Source: Alphaproteobacteria bacterium UBA1303
GTDB lineage: Bacteria; Pseudomonadota; Alphaproteobacteria; Micropepsales; Micropepsaceae
DNA length: 6,324 bases
Direction of reading: 5' to 3'
Assembly (NCBI GenBank): GCA_002307315.1
Contig: DBTZ01000014.1
Coordinates: 19,166-25,489, forward strand
In this document: positions 5,334 to 6,324 of the stretch, one piece after another
Layout of the letters: every line of letters starts with the position of its first letter
How positions within the stretch are numbered: position 1 is the stretch's first letter
Notes under the pieces: model-generated
The model's database searches: none
Told to the model about the DNA's origin: nothing
Seen by the model: only the letters and a program-made list of their open reading frames with translations
Translations under genes and position numbers: made by a program

Positions 5334-5360
5334 TTAGCACTCGCATACCGCGAGTGCTGC
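5334..5360 (+). promoter_or_regulatory. CIRCE operator (HrcA-binding site) of groESL
   Basis: TTAGCACTC (5334-5342), a 9-nt spacer, then GAGTGCTGC (5352-5360). The consensus is TTAGCACTC-N9-GAGTGCTAA, so the left arm is perfect and the right arm matches 7 of 9, with GC replacing the final AA. HrcA, a repressor recycled by GroEL, binds CIRCE and represses groESL when chaperone is plentiful. The hrcA gene is not in this window. Confidence 0.95.
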
Positions 5361-5405
5361 CATGTGTGGAAAACTTGTAAATTTCAATATGTTAGGAGAA
5401 ATCGC

Positions 5406-5711
5406 ATGAATTTCCGTCCGCTCGGCGACCGCGTGGTCGTCCGCCGCGTCAAGGAGGATCAAAAGACCCCCGGCGGCATCATTATCCCCGATACCGTACA
5501 GGAAAAGCCGCAGGAAGGCGAAGTGATCTCCGTCGGCCCCGGCGCGCTGGACGATAACGGCAAACGCGTCGTCCCCGAAGTGAAGGCCGGCGACCGGGTG
5601 CTGTTCGGCAAATGGTCGGGCACCGAGGTCAAGATCGACGGCGAGGATCTCCTGATCATGAAGGAATCCGACGTCATGGGCATCATCGAGAAGAAGCCCG
5701 CGAAGAAATAA
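5406..5711 (+). CDS. groES: Co-chaperonin GroES (Hsp10)
   Basis: Cytoplasmic co-chaperonin of 101 aa, within the family's usual 95-105. Seven copies form the lid that caps the GroEL ring during ATP-driven protein folding. It opens with the classic FRPLGDRVVVRR, carries the mobile GroEL-binding loop at about residues 17-33 (DQKTPGGIIIP), and continues with GEVISVGPG, VKAGDRVLFGKWSG-EVKIDGE and a final MGIIEKK strand. The ATG at 5406 has AGGAG 7 nt upstream (in TTAGGAGAAATCGC); an in-frame ATG at 5364 would add 14 non-family residues and is rejected. It is first in the operon with groEL, 36 nt apart, under a CIRCE and RpoH-type promoter. Codon use is strongly biased to C/G endings, as expected for high expression. 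Confidence 0.98.
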   Translation: MNFRPLGDRVVVRRVKEDQKTPGGIIIPDTVQEKPQEGEVISVGPGALDDNGKRVVPEVKAGDRVLFGKWSGTEVKIDGEDLLIMKESDVMGIIEKKPAKK

Positions 5712-5747
5712 GCCCAACGGCTAACGCTATTCAGGAGCAACACAATT

Positions 5748-6324
5748 ATGGCTGCTAAAGACGTAAAATTCGGCGCCGATGCGCGCGAAAAGATGCTGCG
5801 CGGCGTCGACATTCTGGCCGATGCGGTGCAGGTCACCCTCGGGCCTAAGGGCCGCAACGTGGTGATCGATAAGAGCTTCGGCGCTCCCCGCACCACCAAG
5901 GACGGCGTCACCGTCGCCAAGGAAGTCGAACTGTCGGACAAGTTCGAGAACATGGGCGCCCAGATGGTGCGCGAAGTCGCCTCCAAGACCAACGACATCG
6001 CCGGCGACGGCACCACCACCGCGACCGTGCTCGCCCGCGCCATCGTGCGCGAGGGTGCCAAGTCGGTGGCTGCCGGCATGAACCCGATGGACCTCAAGCG
6101 CGGCATCAACAAGGCGGTGGAAGCCGTCGTCGCCGATCTGCAGAAGCGCTCGAAGAAGGTCAAGTCGAACGACGAAATCGCCCAGGTCGGCACCATTTCC
6201 GCCAACGGCGACACCACCGTCGGCAAGATGATCGCCGATGCGATGGCCAAGGTCGGCAACGAAGGCGTGATCACCGTCGAAGAAGCCAAGAGCCAGGAAA
6301 CCGAGCTCGAAGTCGTCGAAGGCA
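5748..6324 (+). CDS. groEL: Chaperonin GroEL (Hsp60), N-terminal part, cut by window end
   Basis: ATP-dependent chaperonin that forms the double-ring folding chamber. Only the first 192 of about 545 residues are here; the frame is open at the window edge. The fragment covers the equatorial and intermediate parts and the beginning of the apical domain. Visible hallmarks are MAAKDVKFG at the start, the nucleotide-binding LGPKGRNV (31-38), the D52 position in TKDGVTVAKE, and AGDGTTTATVLA with the catalytic D87. The ATG at 5748 has AGGAG 10 nt upstream. It is translated from the groES transcript. No frameshift or missing key residue is seen in the part present. Confidence 0.98.
   Translation, partial: MAAKDVKFGADAREKMLRGVDILADAVQVTLGPKGRNVVIDKSFGAPRTTKDGVTVAKEVELSDKFENMGAQMVREVASKTNDIAGDGTTTATVLARAIVREGAKSVAAGMNPMDLKRGINKAVEAVVADLQKRSKKVKSNDEIAQVGTISANGDTTVGKMIADAMAKVGNEGVITVEEAKSQETELEVVEG

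Noticed and set aside
5459..6289. Minus-strand frame (276 codons) opposite groES-groEL
   Set aside because: Antisense to highly conserved chaperonin genes, Ser/Thr-rich shadow composition, no ribosome site or family signature.

Overview
The window looks like chromosomal DNA from an alphaproteobacterium. Three things point there: a groES-groEL operon with a CIRCE operator and a heat-shock promoter of the alphaproteobacterial RpoH pattern; a membrane histidine kinase whose phosphoacceptor domain resembles the DivJ/PleC/PdhS type; and GC-rich sequence that opens long meaningless frames opposite the real genes. I cannot place it more precisely.

Layout, left to right. (1) Positions 51-1998 hold two minus-strand genes for secreted Gly-rich proteins, the left one closed by a strong intrinsic terminator. 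They share a signal peptide and a 42-residue aromatic module ending in GGWR-x-DQWRG, so they are probably tandem paralogues. Each has its own repetitive tail. (2) Positions 2206-3597, divergent from the second gene, encode a six-helix membrane sensor histidine kinase. No response regulator is in the window. (3) Positions 3622-4557, minus strand and convergent with the kinase, encode an outer-membrane protein of the MetA-pathway/SphA-like family. (4) Positions 4558-4939 form a 382-base intergenic region with a perfect 13-bp inverted repeat, a possible 30-codon ORF, and one copy of a dispersed element whose other copy lies upstream of the first Gly-rich gene. (5) Positions 4940-5263 encode a small uncharacterised protein, possibly of PH-like fold. 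(6) From 5291 to the window end: RpoH-type promoter, CIRCE, groES, and the first 192 codons of groEL.

How they work together: only groES-groEL is a clear functional unit, with co-transcription, GroES capping GroEL, and HrcA plus RpoH control. The other genes look like independent units, several concerned with the envelope (two secreted proteins, a membrane sensor, an outer-membrane barrel). A regulatory link between them is not shown.

The least explained signal is the 58/59-nt repeat at 1048-1106 (minus) and 4765-4822 (plus). It is 48/58 identical by hand alignment, carries a dyad, and in both places has the same orientation relative to the gene downstream. I found no complete novel system such as a defence locus, CRISPR array or mobile element.
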